A stretch of DNA of 33,942 nt from an uncultured Clostridia bacterium (GTDB taxonomy: Bacteria; Bacillota; Clostridia; Christensenellales; Aristaeellaceae): assembly GCA_946627565.1 (NCBI GenBank), contig CAMOVR010000020.1, positions 1-33,942 on the forward strand. Direction: 5' to 3'. The translations under genes were made by a program, and so were the position numbers. The notes below the pieces were generated by a model. It was given only the letters and a program-made list of their open reading frames with translations. It had not been told where the DNA came from and did not search any database. Shown here in pieces: positions 33,351-33,942 of this stretch. The first letter of the stretch is position 1. The number at the start of each line of letters is the position of its first letter.

Positions 33351-33364
33351 ACACCCGAAGGTGC
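33351..33364 (-). other. Short UUCG-tetraloop hairpin between permease and binding-protein genes
   Basis: GCACC-UUCG-GGUGU on the minus strand, in the 92-base gap before the binding-protein gene. It may be a processing or stability element that raises binding-protein mRNA over the permease mRNA. Short, so only suggestive. Confidence 0.35.
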
Positions 33365-33391
33365 CGGGAACGATGGGAAATGCCCGGGGCA

Positions 33392-33942
33392 TCAGCCCTT
33401 GACGGCACCGGCCATAAGGCCTTTCTCGAAATACTTCTGCACGAAGGGATAGGCAATCAGCATGGGAGCTGCAGCCACAATGATGGATGCGAACTTGATC
33501 ATTTCCGTCATCTTGTTCAGTTCCGCATAACCGCCGCTAATCATGCTGGTCTGGGCAGCAGAAGCGGAAGACTTGATGAGGATGTTGCGCAGAACAAGGG
33601 GCAGGGGCGCCTGCTCATTGGTCATGTAAATGAGGGCTGTGAACCAGTCGTTCCAGTAAGCCACCATGGAGAAGATGACCATGACGGAGAGGATCGGCAG
33701 GGACAGCGGAATGATCATGGAGAAGAAAATGCGGAAATGGGTTGCGCCGTCGATACTGGCCGCTTCCTTCAAGGAGCCGGGAATGCTGCTCTCAAAGTAG
33801 TTGCGGGCGATGATGGCGTTGCTGACGGCGACGCCGCCGGGCAGGAACATGGCCCAGATGGTCTGCATGATGCCCGTCTGCTGAACAATCAGGTAGGTGG
33901 GGATCAGGCCGCCGCCAAAGTACATGGTGATGATGAAGAAGA
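33392..33942 (-). CDS. Carbohydrate ABC transporter permease, LplC/MalG type (partial)
   Basis: At least 183 residues of the C-terminal part of an inner-membrane permease are visible. The frame stays open to the right edge (upstream codons read FFIIT), so the true start is outside the window. The EAA motif that docks with the ATPase is clear: EAASIDGATHFRIFF then IPLSLPIL. The C-terminus PFVQKYFEKGLMAGAVKG is typical of LplC/YtcP proteins. The partner LplB-type permease should precede it outside the window; the ATPase is usually encoded elsewhere. Confidence 0.92.
   Translation of the reverse strand, partial: FFIITMYFGGGLIPTYLIVQQTGIMQTIWAMFLPGGVAVSNAIIARNYFESSIPGSLKEAASIDGATHFRIFFSMIIPLSLPILSVMVIFSMVAYWNDWFTALIYMTNEQAPLPLVLRNILIKSSASAAQTSMISGGYAELNKMTEMIKFASIIVAAAPMLIAYPFVQKYFEKGLMAGAVKG

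Noticed and set aside
1-33942. CRISPR arrays, tRNAs, rRNAs and intact IS elements
   Set aside because: None was recognised on either strand by eye. A tRNAscan or ISfinder run could still find something short.

Overview
The window looks like chromosome from an anaerobic gut-type Firmicute (Clostridia, perhaps a Christensenellales/Aristaeella-like or similar uncultured lineage). The grounds are fairly GC-rich DNA with Gram-positive style ribosome sites (AGGAGG), sigma-A-like promoters, LplA/LplC-type sugar uptake proteins, a LacI regulator, and GH3, GH32 and GH116 glycosidases. The assignment is by impression only; no rRNA or marker gene is present. About 25 protein genes are supported. No tRNA, rRNA, CRISPR or complete insertion sequence was seen.

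Layout. (1) 1-52 looks like the 5' tip of a group II intron on the minus strand, abutting the terminator of a large HTH/TPR regulator (109-2178, minus). (2) Divergent from it is a plus-strand set: an orphan ParA-like ATPase, a small partner-like protein and a TIM-barrel-like protein of unknown role, ending at a terminator near 4.7 kb. (3) 4.87-11.6 kb, plus strand, is an envelope block: a DUF218 membrane protein, an exported LRR/SGNH-like protein, a domain-permuted GH3 glycosidase anchored at both ends, and a small membrane protein. It ends at a bidirectional terminator. (4) 11.6-19.6 kb, minus strand, holds a heterodimeric ABC exporter, an rfbB-rfbD-rpiB-like operon, and lspA-rluD. Between rfbB and rluD lies a helically phased array of DnaA boxes. 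(5) 19.7-22.6 kb, plus strand, holds nth, an AlaX-type editing protein and an RmlD-like SDR. (6) 22.8-26.2 kb, plus strand, holds a cytoplasmic GH116 glycosidase and an SDR. (7) 26.3-33.9 kb, minus strand, is a fructan-type utilisation locus: permease (cut by the window edge), solute-binding protein, cytoplasmic GH32, exported GH32 and LacI regulator.

How the parts work together. In region 7 the exported LamG-GH32 would cut a fructan outside the cell, the ABC importer would take up the products, the cytoplasmic GH32 would split off fructose, and the LacI protein would repress through TTTCATGAAA-type palindromes around its own promoter. Region 3 appears to work on glycans at the cell surface. 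Region 4 contributes dTDP-deoxysugar supply and drug or lipid export.

Most noteworthy: five exact DnaA boxes plus two near-matches spaced in multiples of about 10.5 bp (17986-18162); a Glu in place of the GH32 nucleophile Asp; the doubly anchored permuted GH3; the group IIC-like intron edge; and a promoter embedded in a terminator ahead of the GH32 genes.
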